Assembly: GCA_963784895.1 (NCBI GenBank)
Contig: CAWATM010000013.1
Span: forward strand, 62,001-126,000
Source of the DNA: Gaiellasilicea sp963784895
GTDB lineage: Bacteria > Actinomycetota > Thermoleophilia > Gaiellales > Gaiellaceae
Direction: 5' to 3'
Length of the DNA: 64,000 nt
Under the pieces are notes generated by a model. That model was not told where the DNA came from, searched no databases, and was given only the letters and a program-made list of their open reading frames with translations. The position numbers and the translations under genes are program-made. Shown here piece after piece: positions 43,913 through 53,671 of the stretch. Numbering within the stretch: position 1 is the stretch's first letter; each line of letters begins with the position of its first letter.

Positions 43913-45348
43913 GCGGTCATCTTCTCGAACAGCTCCGGCCAGTGCCGAAGGGCCGTCCGGACCGGGATCGGCGCCGCCTGGCCGAGCCCGCAGATCGACG
44001 TCAGCGTCATCGCCTCGAGCCATTCGTCCAGCGTCGCGGGCGTCATCGTCCGTTCCCCCTCGAGCACCGCGTGCAAGGCCCTGTTGCCGATCCGGCACGG
44101 CGTGCACTTCTGGCACGACTCCTCGGCGAAGAACCGCATCGTCTCGGCGAGCAGCCGCCGCGGCGAGTAGCCGGCGGGGAAGACCTGGACCGCCGCGGAG
44201 CCGACGCCGCAGCCCCACTCGGCCAGCGCCTCCCGCGTCAGCGGCGTGTCGAGGGCGTGCGGCGGCAGGATCCCGCTCGCCGCACCGCCGGGAACGATCG
44301 CGCCCGGCTCGGCCGTGAGTCCGCCCGCGTACCCGTCGATCAGCTGTCGGAGCGTGATGTCGAGCGGAGCCTGGTAGCAGCCCGGCCTCGCGACTGCGCC
44401 CGAGACCGACCAGAGGCGCGCCGGCTCCCAGGCGCCGCGCAGGATCAGCGCGACATGAGCCAGCGTCTCGACGTTGTTGATCAGCGTCGGTCGGCCGAGG
44501 TAGCCGGACTGCGCCGGGAAGGGCGGCCGCAGCCGCGGCATCCCGCGCCGGCCCTCCATCGACTCGAGCAGCGCGGTCTCCTCGCCGCAGATGTATGCGC
44601 CGGCCCCGATCACGAGCTCAACCGGGAGACCGCGCGCGGCGATGGCCGCCTGCAAGACGGCCCGCGACGTGGCGTACTCCTCTCGCAGGTAGATGTAGGC
44701 CTCGTCCGTCTCGCAGAAGCGCATCGCCGCCTCGAGCCCCTCGAGCAGGAGCTGCGGACGAAGCTCCATCACGTAGCGGTCCTTGATCGTCCCCGGCTCG
44801 CCCTCGTCTGCGTTGACGATGACGACGCGTGGCCCAGGCTCGCGCCGGACGGCGTCCCACTTGCGCCAAGCCGGGAAGCCCGCGCCGCCCATCCCGGTGA
44901 GGCCGGACGCCTCGAGCCGGTCGAGCACCTCATCCTGCGAGAGCGTCGGCGGCGCCTGGCGCTCGTCCGGCTCGAGCAGGAAGCCGTTCGTCGAGTGGGT
45001 GACGCCGCCGCGGACCTCGTCGCCGTCGAGCACGACCGGCGCCAGGTCGCAGTGGCCGAGGCACGGCACCTCGATCGCGTCGTCCGTGAGCAGCTCGCGC
45101 GAGCCGGCGCAGTCGCACACCGGGCCGGTGCAGACGCGGACGGCGCCGACCGGCACCTGGAGGAAGGAGTAGAAGGAGACGACCTCGTGAACGTCGCCGC
45201 GGCGCAGGTTCATCCGGTCGGCGAGCGCATCGGAGAGCTCGGGCGTGATCGGGCCGACGTCGCGTCGTACGCGGCCGAGATTGTCGAGCAGCCGCGTCCG
45301 CTCCGTCGGCAGCTCCTCGAGCAGCGTGGCAAGCCGGAGGACGTCCAC
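43909..45348 (-). CDS. Formate dehydrogenase beta subunit: NuoE-NuoF fusion (NAD+-binding)
   Basis: A 479-residue diaphorase subunit passing electrons from FdhA to NAD+. Residues 1-140 are NuoE-like with [2Fe-2S] ligands in VCTGPVCDCAGS and VPCLGHCDLAP. The NuoF part has the NAD loop SGLTGMGGAGFPAWRKWD, acidic NADEGEPGTIKDR, the FMN region GAGAYICGEETALLESMEGRRG, and the N3 [4Fe-4S] ligands ESCQKCTPCRIGN and ICGLG. The order NuoE-NuoF then alpha resembles soluble FdsGBA-type NAD-dependent formate dehydrogenases. It starts at GTG 45348, 24 nt downstream of a palindromic repeat; the fdhA start overlaps its stop. Confidence 0.92.
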   Translation of the reverse strand: MDVLRLATLLEELPTERTRLLDNLGRVRRDVGPITPELSDALADRMNLRRGDVHEVVSFYSFLQVPVGAVRVCTGPVCDCAGSRELLTDDAIEVPCLGHCDLAPVVLDGDEVRGGVTHSTNGFLLEPDERQAPPTLSQDEVLDRLEASGLTGMGGAGFPAWRKWDAVRREPGPRVVIVNADEGEPGTIKDRYVMELRPQLLLEGLEAAMRFCETDEAYIYLREEYATSRAVLQAAIAARGLPVELVIGAGAYICGEETALLESMEGRRGMPRLRPPFPAQSGYLGRPTLINNVETLAHVALILRGAWEPARLWSVSGAVARPGCYQAPLDITLRQLIDGYAGGLTAEPGAIVPGGAASGILPPHALDTPLTREALAEWGCGVGSAAVQVFPAGYSPRRLLAETMRFFAEESCQKCTPCRIGNRALHAVLEGERTMTPATLDEWLEAMTLTSICGLGQAAPIPVRTALRHWPELFEKMTA

Positions 45349-45371
45349 GAGCCGAGTCTAAAGCGGCGCTC

Positions 45372-45395
45372 GGTGTCGGACTCGTCTCTGACACC
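45372..45395 (-). repeat. Third copy of the dispersed palindromic element, upstream of the fdh operon
   Basis: On the minus strand this 24-nt site differs at one position from the copy at 8444-8467: arms GGTGTCAGA and TCCGACACC around GACGAG. It ends 24 nt before the start of the NuoEF-type gene, in the same orientation relative to the gene as at alkA. Confidence 0.8.
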
Positions 45396-45402
45396 CCCGG
45401 AC

Positions 45403-45813
45403 CTATTCGGAGGGGCGGCGCCGGAGCTGCTTGGCCGCCGAGCGGCGCTTCTTCGCTTCAAGCCGGCGCTCGCGGGACGCCTTCGTCGGCTTCGTCGCGA
45501 CCCGGCGCCGCTGCACCTTCAGCGCCACGCGCAGCTGCTCGGCGAGACGCTCGACGGCGAGCTCGCGGTTGCGCAAGCGGCTCCGCTCGTCCTGCGCGAT
45601 CGCCCGGAGCGTCGGTCCCGCCTTCGCGACGACCCGCCGCTTCTGCACGTCGGTCAACGCTGTCGACGCTTCGACGTCGAAGATCGCCTCGACCCGCGTC
45701 TCGGCAGTGTTCGCGTGCTGGCCGCCCGGACCGCTCGAGCGCGAGAAGCGGAGCTCGATCTCGGCGAGAGGCAGTAGGACTGAGCGTGTCACCCGGATAG
45801 CATCCCGCTCCAT
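45403..45813 (-). CDS. arfB: ArfB-type peptidyl-tRNA hydrolase (ribosome rescue)
   Basis: About 136 residues of the class I release-factor catalytic domain. The core IELRFSRSSGPGGQHANTAETRVEAIFDV has the GGQ motif that hydrolyses peptidyl-tRNA. The C-terminus is strongly basic (KVQRRRVATKPTKASRERRLEAKKRR), as expected for the tail that enters the empty mRNA channel. Starts at ATG 45822, ATG 45813 or GTG 45792 are possible; all run close to the divergent HAD gene at 45812. I use 45813. Confidence 0.85.
   Translation of the reverse strand: MERDAIRVTRSVLLPLAEIELRFSRSSGPGGQHANTAETRVEAIFDVEASTALTDVQKRRVVAKAGPTLRAIAQDERSRLRNRELAVERLAEQLRVALKVQRRRVATKPTKASRERRLEAKKRRSAAKQLRRRPSE
45798..45803 (+). 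promoter_or_regulatory. Leaderless -10 box of the HAD phosphatase gene
   Basis: TAGCAT ends 8 nt before ATG 45812, inside the 5' end of the divergent arfB gene. There is no SD. Confidence 0.45.
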
Positions 45814-46588
45814 GGCCGCCATTCTGCTGGACGTCGACGGCGTCCTTCACGTTTCGGGCGAGCCGATCCCGGGTGCCGTGGAGGCGATCGCCCGCCTGCG
45901 CGCGGACGGGCACCGGCTCCGCTTCGTCACCAACAACTCGACCCGCACGACGAACGCGTTGGTCGAAGAGCTGCGGGCTCTCGGTCTCGAGCTCGACGTC
46001 GACGAGCTGCAGACCCCGACGACCGCCGCCGCGCAGCAGCTCGGCGGCCGCCGCGTCTACGCGCTCGTAATGCCCGCGATCGTTCCCGACCTCGACGGAG
46101 TCGAGCTCGTAGGCGAAGGAGCGCACGCCGTACTCGTCGGCGGCTGCGACGAGACGATCGAGCCGAATCAGGTCTTCAGCCACATGAATCTCGCCCGCGC
46201 GTTCTCGGAGATCCGGGCCGGCGCCGATCTCTACGCAATGCACAAGAACCCGTGGTGGCAGACGTCGCGCGGGCCGATGCTCGACGGCGGTGCCTACGTC
46301 GCGGCGCTCGAGTACGCGACCGGCGTCGAGGCGACGCTGATCGGGAAGCCTGCCGCGTCGTGCTTCGCTGCCGCCCTCGCCGCGCTCGATGCCGAGCCGG
46401 AACTGACCTGGCTGGTCACCGACGACCTCGAGCAGGACGTGCGCGGCGCACAACTCTTCGGGATGAAGACGCTGCTGCTGCGCACCGGCAAGTTCCGCCC
46501 CGACGCGCTCGAGCGGTCGTCCGTCGTGCCCGACGCCGTCCTGAGCTCGATCGCGCAGGTCCCGGGGTGGATCGACCGCTCGCTGTGA
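45812..46588 (+). CDS. HAD-superfamily IIA phosphatase
   Basis: A 258-residue NagD/PGP-like phosphatase. Motif I is ILLDVDGVLHVSG with the nucleophile Asp (DVDG), motif II VTNNSTRTTNALVEEL, motif III IGKPAASCF and motif IV WLVTDDLEQDVRGAQLFGMKTLLL. The C2 cap domain lies between motifs II and III. The substrate is not readable; relatives act on sugar or nucleotide phosphates. Its TGA overlaps the acpS start. Confidence 0.88.
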   Translation: MAAILLDVDGVLHVSGEPIPGAVEAIARLRADGHRLRFVTNNSTRTTNALVEELRALGLELDVDELQTPTTAAAQQLGGRRVYALVMPAIVPDLDGVELVGEGAHAVLVGGCDETIEPNQVFSHMNLARAFSEIRAGADLYAMHKNPWWQTSRGPMLDGGAYVAALEYATGVEATLIGKPAASCFAAALAALDAEPELTWLVTDDLEQDVRGAQLFGMKTLLLRTGKFRPDALERSSVVPDAVLSSIAQVPGWIDRSL

Positions 46589-46953
46589 CCCGTGTCGGCG
46601 TCGATCTGATCGAGATCGACCGCGTCCGCCGCTCGCTCGAGCGCTACCAGGGCTTCCGGGACCGCTGCTTCACGCCGGCCGAGCAGGCTTACTGCGACTC
46701 GCGCAAGAACCCGGCCGAGAGCTACGCGGGCCGCTTCGCCGGCAAGGAGGCGGTCGGCAAGGCGCTCGGCTTCGGGGTCGCGCGGGCATTCGCGTGGAAG
46801 GACATCGAGATCGCCGGACGCCCGAAGCCGTCAGTGCGCCTCTCCGGCCGCGTCGCGGCGTGGGCCGAGCGGGTCGGGGCCGGTGCGATCGACCTCTCGA
46901 TGACGCACTCGCGCGAGCTTGCCTCCGCAGTCGCCGTCGTCACCGATGCTTGA
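46585..46953 (+). CDS. acpS: Holo-[acyl-carrier-protein] synthase
   Basis: A 122-residue phosphopantetheinyl transferase activating acyl carrier protein. RVGVDLIEIDRVRRSLERY carries the metal-binding Asp and CFTPAEQAYCDSRKNPAESYAGRFAGKEAVGKALG is the family signature. The end SMTHSRELASAVAVV is typical. GTG 46585 overlaps the HAD stop; the nnrDE-type gene begins inside its last codons. Confidence 0.95.
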   Translation: MTRVGVDLIEIDRVRRSLERYQGFRDRCFTPAEQAYCDSRKNPAESYAGRFAGKEAVGKALGFGVARAFAWKDIEIAGRPKPSVRLSGRVAAWAERVGAGAIDLSMTHSRELASAVAVVTDA

Positions 46954-48265
46954 GCCCCTCTACACGTCGGACGAAGCGCGCGCCGCGGAGCAAGGACACG
47001 ACGTCGCCGAGTTGATGGAGCGCGCCGGCGCGGCGGTCGCGCGCGAGGTCGCGCAGCGCTTTCCCGAGGCGCGGCGGATCGCGGTCGTCTGCGGTGGCGG
47101 CTCGAACGGCGGCGACGGGCGGATCGCAGCACGGATCCTGCACGAGCAGGGACGCGATGCGGTCGAGACGACGGCAGTCGAGCAGGCCGATGTGATCGTG
47201 GACGCGCTCTTCGGCACCGGCTTCCACGGCCGGCCGCGCGACGAGGCCGCAGCGACGATCGAGCGGATCAACGCCGCCGACGCGCCGGTCGTCTCCGTCG
47301 ACGTGCCCTCGGGGGTTGATGCTTCCACCGGCGAGATCGCGGCCGGGGCGGTGCGAGCGCAGGCGACCGTGACCTTCCACGGCCGCAAGCTCGGGCTCAC
47401 GATCGCGCCCGGCCTCTTCCACGCCGGCGACGTCGTCGTCGCGGACATCGGGCTCGACGATGCCGCGACGGAGCACCGGCTCGTCACGTCCGCGATCCTG
47501 TCGCTCGTCCCGCGCAAGCGGGCGGAGGACAGCAAGTACAGCGCCGGCGCGGTGCTGGTGGTGGGCGGCGGGCACGGCCTGACCGGCGCGGCCTGTCTTG
47601 CGGCGGAGGCCGCGTTCCGCGCCGACGCCGGCTACGTCGCCGTGGCGGTGCCAGAGGCCTCGCTGGCGGTCGTCGAAGCGAAGCTGCTCGAGCCGGTCAA
47701 GCTGGCGTGGGCGGATGCCGGCCGGGCCGCCGAGAAGGCGAACGCGCTCGCAATCGGCCCCGGCCTCGGCCGCGACGCCGCTGCGCAGGAGCTTCGCGAC
47801 GAGCTCCTCGCCGAGGGCACCCCCGCGCTCGTGCTCGACGCCGACGCACTCCACGAGCTGGAGCCGGGGGATTGGGGGTCGCGGGCCGTGGTGACGCCGC
47901 ACGCGGGCGAGCTCGGACAACTCCTCGGCGAGAGCTCGGCCTGGGTCGACGCCCACCGGCTCGAGGCGTCGCGGCGCTGTGCGCAGCGGTTCGGCTGCGT
48001 CTGCCTGCTCAAAGGGGCCGACACGATCGTCGCTGCGCCTGGCGACGGCGTGCTCGTCTCGCTCGCCGAGGCACCTGGGCTCGCGAGCGCCGGCACCGGC
48101 GACGTCCTGACGGGCATCCTCGCCGCGTTCCTCGCCAAAGGTCTGGAGCCGCGCCTCGCTGCGGCCGCCGCAGCGACGGCGCACGGCCTCGCCGCGCGGA
48201 GCCTGCCGCAGCGCGGCTTGATCGCGAGCGACATCGTTTCGGCGTTGCCCGGCGTGCTCGGCTAG
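46946..48265 (+). CDS. nnr: Bifunctional NAD(P)H-hydrate epimerase / dehydratase
   Basis: A 439-residue repair enzyme for hydrated NAD(P)H. The N-terminal epimerase part (YjeF_N; about 1-200) has VVCGGGSNGGDGRIAARIL, DALFGTGFHGRPRDE and VSVDVPSGVDASTGE. The C-terminal dehydratase (carbohydrate-kinase-like) has VLVVGGGHGLTGAACLAAEAAFRAGAG-like residues, IGPGLGRD, LDADALHEL, VTPHAGELGQLLG and the catalytic SAGTGDVLTGILAAFLAKG. The ATG at 46946 overlaps the acpS end by 8 nt. The acpS-nnr-alr order is common in actinobacteria. Confidence 0.95.
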   Translation: MLEPLYTSDEARAAEQGHDVAELMERAGAAVAREVAQRFPEARRIAVVCGGGSNGGDGRIAARILHEQGRDAVETTAVEQADVIVDALFGTGFHGRPRDEAAATIERINAADAPVVSVDVPSGVDASTGEIAAGAVRAQATVTFHGRKLGLTIAPGLFHAGDVVVADIGLDDAATEHRLVTSAILSLVPRKRAEDSKYSAGAVLVVGGGHGLTGAACLAAEAAFRADAGYVAVAVPEASLAVVEAKLLEPVKLAWADAGRAAEKANALAIGPGLGRDAAAQELRDELLAEGTPALVLDADALHELEPGDWGSRAVVTPHAGELGQLLGESSAWVDAHRLEASRRCAQRFGCVCLLKGADTIVAAPGDGVLVSLAEAPGLASAGTGDVLTGILAAFLAKGLEPRLAAAAAATAHGLAARSLPQRGLIASDIVSALPGVLG

Positions 48266-48378
48266 TGCGTGACTCGCTCTCGCCCGAACGGGGTAGCTCG
48301 ATCGACTTGACGTCTGCATCGGCGGCCCGGGAACGGACTGCTTCCACGCCACCTGCGAGACGCAGATCCAGTAGTCAC

Positions 48379-48384
48379 TAGCAT
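48379..48384 (+). promoter_or_regulatory. Leaderless -10 box of alr
   Basis: TAGCAT ends 6 nt before GTG 48391. The 125-nt gap 48266-48390 otherwise shows no gene; a 25-codon open stretch at 48297-48374 is discussed under rejected items. Confidence 0.5.
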
Positions 48385-48390
48385 CGGCGC

Positions 48391-49410
48391 GTGGCCCGCT
48401 CCGACCTGATCGTCGACCTGGGCGCGATCCGCCGGAACGCCCGGACGCTGCTCGTCGCCCTCGACGGCGCCGAGCTCTGGGCCGTCGTCAAGGCCGACGG
48501 CTACGGCCACGGGGCCGTCGACGCGGGTGGGGTGGCGCTCGACGCTGGCGCTACCGCCCTGTGCGTCGCGACCGTCCCGGAAGGGCTAGCGCTGCGCGCG
48601 GCGCTCGGAGCGGCGCGGATCCTCGTCATGGGGCCGGCGACGAGCCGCGAGATCGCCGACGCCCGCGACGCCGGTCTCGAGCTCGTGATCGCCGACGGCG
48701 AGGTTCCGGAAGGAGTCCGCGTCCACCTGAAGCTCGACACAGGCATGGGTCGCTGGGGGCTGTCCGAGCTGCCGGCGCCGGGCCGCGAGGTCGTCGGCCT
48801 GATGAGCCACTTCGCCTCGGCCGACTCCGACGCCGGCTTCACGGAGCTGCAGATCGAGCGCTTCGGCGCCGCGACGGCCGCGTACGCGTCGCTGACGCGC
48901 CACATCTCGAACAGCGCCGGCGTCCTGCGCTACCCCACCGCCCGCTTCGATGCCGCCCGGTGCGGGATCGCGCTCTACGGGATCTCGCCGTTCGGTACCG
49001 ATCCGGCCGAGGATGGGCTCGAACCGGCGCTCCGCTGGGAGTCGCAGCTCGCGCAGGTGCGGCAGGTGCAGCCGGGCGACTCGACCGGGTACGGCCGCCG
49101 CTGGATCGCGGCCGAGCCGACCTGGATCGGCATCGTCCCGGTCGGCTACGCCGACGGCTTCCGGCGCGACCTGACCGGCACGGAGGTCCGTGTCGCCGGC
49201 GAGCCGCGCCGCGTCATCGGGACGATCTCGATGGACGCCCTTGCAGTCGAGCTCGACCGCAAGCTCCCCGTCGGGGCTCCGGTGACGCTGCTCGGCCACG
49301 GCGTCGCGGCCGAGGCGCACGCGCGAACGGCCGGCACGATCGGCTACGAAATCGTCACGGGCATCCGCAGCTCGCCCGAGCGGACGCGTCGCTCCGTCAT
49401 TGACGGTTGA
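48391..49410 (+). CDS. alr: Alanine racemase
   Basis: A 339-residue PLP enzyme making D-alanine for peptidoglycan. LWAVVKADGYGHGAVD contains the PLP lysine. HLKLDTGMGRWGL, ISNSAGVLRYPTARFDAARCGIALYG and DSTGYGRRW (catalytic Tyr region) follow, then VPVGYADGFRRDL and TISMDALAVEL. It is somewhat shorter than the typical 360-380 residues. It is close to nnr and ends 26 nt before the copper operon. Confidence 0.94.
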   Translation: MARSDLIVDLGAIRRNARTLLVALDGAELWAVVKADGYGHGAVDAGGVALDAGATALCVATVPEGLALRAALGAARILVMGPATSREIADARDAGLELVIADGEVPEGVRVHLKLDTGMGRWGLSELPAPGREVVGLMSHFASADSDAGFTELQIERFGAATAAYASLTRHISNSAGVLRYPTARFDAARCGIALYGISPFGTDPAEDGLEPALRWESQLAQVRQVQPGDSTGYGRRWIAAEPTWIGIVPVGYADGFRRDLTGTEVRVAGEPRRVIGTISMDALAVELDRKLPVGAPVTLLGHGVAAEAHARTAGTIGYEIVTGIRSSPERTRRSVIDG

Positions 49411-49429
49411 TACCCCCTGGGGGTACCAT
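49400..49429 (+). promoter_or_regulatory. CsoR-type operator within the leaderless promoter of the copper operon
   Basis: TTGACG (49400-49405) and TACCAT (49424-49429) are 18 bp apart. The spacer holds the perfect palindrome TACCCCCTGGGGGTA (49411-49425), matching CsoR operators, which are GC-tract palindromes flanked by TA. The -10 box ends 6 nt before ATG 49436. csoR is the last gene of the same operon, so autoregulation by Cu(I) is expected. Confidence 0.85.
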
Positions 49430-49435
49430 GCGGGC

Positions 49436-49633
49436 ATGGAGATCACCTACACGGTCAGCGGCATGAGCTGCGGCCACTGCAAGGCGGCAGTCGAGGACGA
49501 GGTCGGGCGCGTGCCCGGCGTCGCCTCCGTCAATGCCGACCTGGACACGAAGCTCGTGGTCGTGCGCGGGGACGGTCTTGAGGACGAGGCTCTGCGTGCG
49601 GCGATCGACGAGGCCGGCTACGAGGCAGCGTGA
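49436..49633 (+). CDS. copZ: Copper chaperone, HMA domain (CopZ)
   Basis: A 65-residue heavy-metal-associated domain: ITYTVSGMSCGHCKAAVEDEV has the CxxC Cu(I) site (GMSCGHC), and the end AIDEAGYEA is typical. It would carry Cu(I) in the cytoplasm to CopA. Start ATG 49436, directly behind the CsoR operator and -10 box; an upstream in-frame start at 49400 would lie in the promoter. The next gene overlaps its stop. Confidence 0.93.
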   Translation: MEITYTVSGMSCGHCKAAVEDEVGRVPGVASVNADLDTKLVVVRGDGLEDEALRAAIDEAGYEAA

Positions 49634-50405
49634 CGAGAGTCGCGCTCTTCGTCGCCGGCCTCGCTGGCATCTTCCTGGCCGCGCTCGCGCTCGGCAGCGC
49701 GGCCGACGTCGACGAGCGCACGCTCGCCGACGACGCGCACGCCGCCGACGAAGGGCACGCGGAGGCGGCGGCGCCCGCCGGGCTCGCGCTCGCGCAGGAC
49801 GGCTATCGGCTCGTCCCGGAGCGCGACGCGCTCGTCTCCGGCCGTCCCGAGCGCTACGTGTTCAGGATTCTCGGCGCGAACGGCGCCGTGCTCCGTGACT
49901 ACGACGTCGAGCACGAGCGGCTGCTGCACCTGATCGTCGTCGGCCGCTCGCCGAACACCCACTTCCTGCACCTGCATCCGAGCCGGCGGCCGGACGGCGG
50001 CTGGACGGTGCCCGTGCGGCTACCGACGAACGGCTCCTACCGCGTCTTCGCCGACTTCACGACCGGCGGGGAGCGGCGGACGCTCGGCGTCGATCTCGCC
50101 GGTTACGGCGGGCCGGGCGTCGCGCCCGAGCAGCGCTCCCGGTACGACGTCGCGCTGCACGGGCACGGCGACCGGCTCGAGTTCCAGCCGACCTTCGGCG
50201 GCAACCCGGTGAAGCTGCAGCGCTACCTCGGCGCCGCCGGCCACCTGGTCGTGCTGCGCGACGGCGACCTCGCCTACATCCACGCGCACGCGGACGAGGA
50301 CGAGCTCGCCTTCGACGTTCCGTTCCCGAGCGAGGGGCGCTACCGGCTCTACCTCCAGTTCAAGGTCGGCGGCAAGGTGGAGACGACTTCGAAGGTGCTC
50401 GAGCG

Positions 50406-50409
<4 letters not shown>
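49630..50409 (+). CDS. Exported histidine-containing protein of the copper operon
   Basis: A 259-residue protein with an N-terminal membrane anchor or signal (RVALFVAGLAGIFLAALALG). A His/Asp-rich segment (ADDAHAADEGHAE) follows, then beta-rich sequence with LLHLIVVGRSPNTHFLHLHPSR and LVVLRDGDLAYIHAHADEDE. The clustered histidines and the location between copZ and copA suggest extracytoplasmic metal binding. I do not assign a family and the role is inferred. Its start and stop overlap both neighbours. Confidence 0.7.
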
Positions 50410-52540
<2,131 letters not shown>

Positions 52541-52544
<4 letters not shown>

Positions 52545-52828
52545 CCGAGCACGGCTACGACAAGGATGCGATCGGCAACCGGCTGCGGCGGATCGAGGGG
52601 CAGGTGCGCGGGATCGAGAAGATGGTGGACGAGGAGCGTTACTGCATCGACATCCTCACCCAGATCGGCGCGGCGATGACGGCGCTCGAGAACGTCGGCC
52701 TGAAGGTGCTCGACGACCACGTCAACCACTGCGTCGCCGGCGCGATCGCGTCCGGTGACGAGGCGGAGGCGCGCGCGAAGACGGACGAGCTGCTCGCCGC
52801 CGTCCAGCGCTTCGCGAAGACCCGCTAG
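52541..52828 (+). CDS. csoR: Copper-sensing repressor CsoR
   Basis: A 95-residue all-helical repressor. NRLRRIEGQVRGIEKMVDEERYC is the DNA-contact helix, and the Cu(I) ligands C35, H60 and C64 match the canonical C-H-C pattern of CsoR. Cu(I) binding releases the operator. Its likely target is the palindrome at 49411-49425 at the head of its own operon. Confidence 0.94.
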
Positions 52829-52911
52829 GAGGGTCTGGCGGAATGGCACTCGTCGTTCGGGGCGACCAGCGCGGCCCAGCGGCTCAGCTGCTATTTCGCC
52901 AGCCCCTCCTA
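52826..52911. terminator. Bidirectional hairpin between converging csoR and SDR genes
   Basis: The outer arms 52826-52844 and 52893-52911 pair over 19 positions with one mismatch and one G-U pair, enclosing 48 nt that include smaller GC pairings. The TAG stop of csoR (52826-52828) and the TAG stop of the SDR gene (plus CTA 52909-52911) form the base of the stem. Its position suggests termination in both directions. Confidence 0.65.
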
Positions 52912-53661
52912 TTCCGTCCGCTTGTAACCCGAGCGGGCGACCATGCGGGCAGACAGCCCCGGTAGGAGCGCCTGCAGGAGCGAGAAGGCGCGGTACCAGC
53001 GCGGCACGAAGAGCTCTCGCTTGCCCGACTCGACCGCGCCCGCGATCCGCTCGGCGACGAGCTCGGGGCCGATCACGGCTCGGCGGAAGAACGGGCTGCG
53101 CAGGACGGTCTTCTGCGGGAAGCCCTCCGTCTCGACGAAGCCCGGCAGCACCGTGTGCACCTGCACGCCACGCCCGGCGAGCAGGCCGGTCAGCGAGCGC
53201 GAGAACGCCAGCTGCGCATGCTTCGAGGCGGCATATGGCCCGGCCGGCGCGAAGGCCACTGTGCCCGCGACCGAGACGACGTTGACGACATGCGAGCCCG
53301 GCTGCAGCCCGGCCTCGAGTGCGCGCACCATCCAGACGCAGCCGAGGTAGTTCGTCCGCAGCACCGCCTCGATCCGCTCCGGCTCGAGCGAGAAGAAGTC
53401 GCCGCGCCCGGGGATGCCGGCGTTGTTGACGAGCAGGTCGACACGCGGGTGCCGGGCGAGGATCGCCGCCGCCGCCCGGTCGACGTCCGCGCGCTCCGAG
53501 ACGTCGCAGACCTCGTACTCACCGCCGAGCTCGGCCGCGAGCGGCTCGAGCCGCTCCTGCCGCCGCGCGACGAGCACGGGCCTCCAGCCTCTCCGGGACA
53601 ACTCGCGCGCCGTTGCCAGGCCGATGCCGCTGGAGGCACCGGTGACGACCGCGATCTTCAC
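52909..53661 (-). CDS. Short-chain dehydrogenase/reductase
   Basis: A 250-residue NAD(P)-dependent oxidoreductase. VKIAVVTGASSGIGLATARELSRRGW is the cofactor loop; LLVNNAGIPG, NVVSVAGTVAFAPAGPYAASKHAQLAFSRSL (catalytic Ser, YxxxK) follow. The tail GKRELFVPRWYRAFSLLQALLPGLSARM resembles membrane-associated SDRs with a C-terminal amphipathic end. GTG 53661 was chosen; the upstream extension overlaps the S8 protease gene and is not conserved-looking. Substrate unknown. Confidence 0.88.
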   Translation of the reverse strand: MKIAVVTGASSGIGLATARELSRRGWRPVLVARRQERLEPLAAELGGEYEVCDVSERADVDRAAAAILARHPRVDLLVNNAGIPGRGDFFSLEPERIEAVLRTNYLGCVWMVRALEAGLQPGSHVVNVVSVAGTVAFAPAGPYAASKHAQLAFSRSLTGLLAGRGVQVHTVLPGFVETEGFPQKTVLRSPFFRRAVIGPELVAERIAGAVESGKRELFVPRWYRAFSLLQALLPGLSARMVARSGYKRTE

Positions 53662-53671
53662 GGGCGCGACT

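Noticed and set aside
48297..48374. A 25-codon open stretch encoding VCIGGPGTDCFHATCETQ in the gap before alr
   Set aside because: The Cys/His pattern looks protein-like, but there is no start codon, SD or upstream continuation, and I cannot name a family. It may be a gene remnant; too short to call.
52827..52910. Possible tRNA (including tRNA-Sec) between csoR and the SDR gene
   Set aside because: The region forms one long hairpin, not a cloverleaf; there is no GGTTCRANNCC T-arm or suitable anticodon loop, and the stem overlaps both stop codons.
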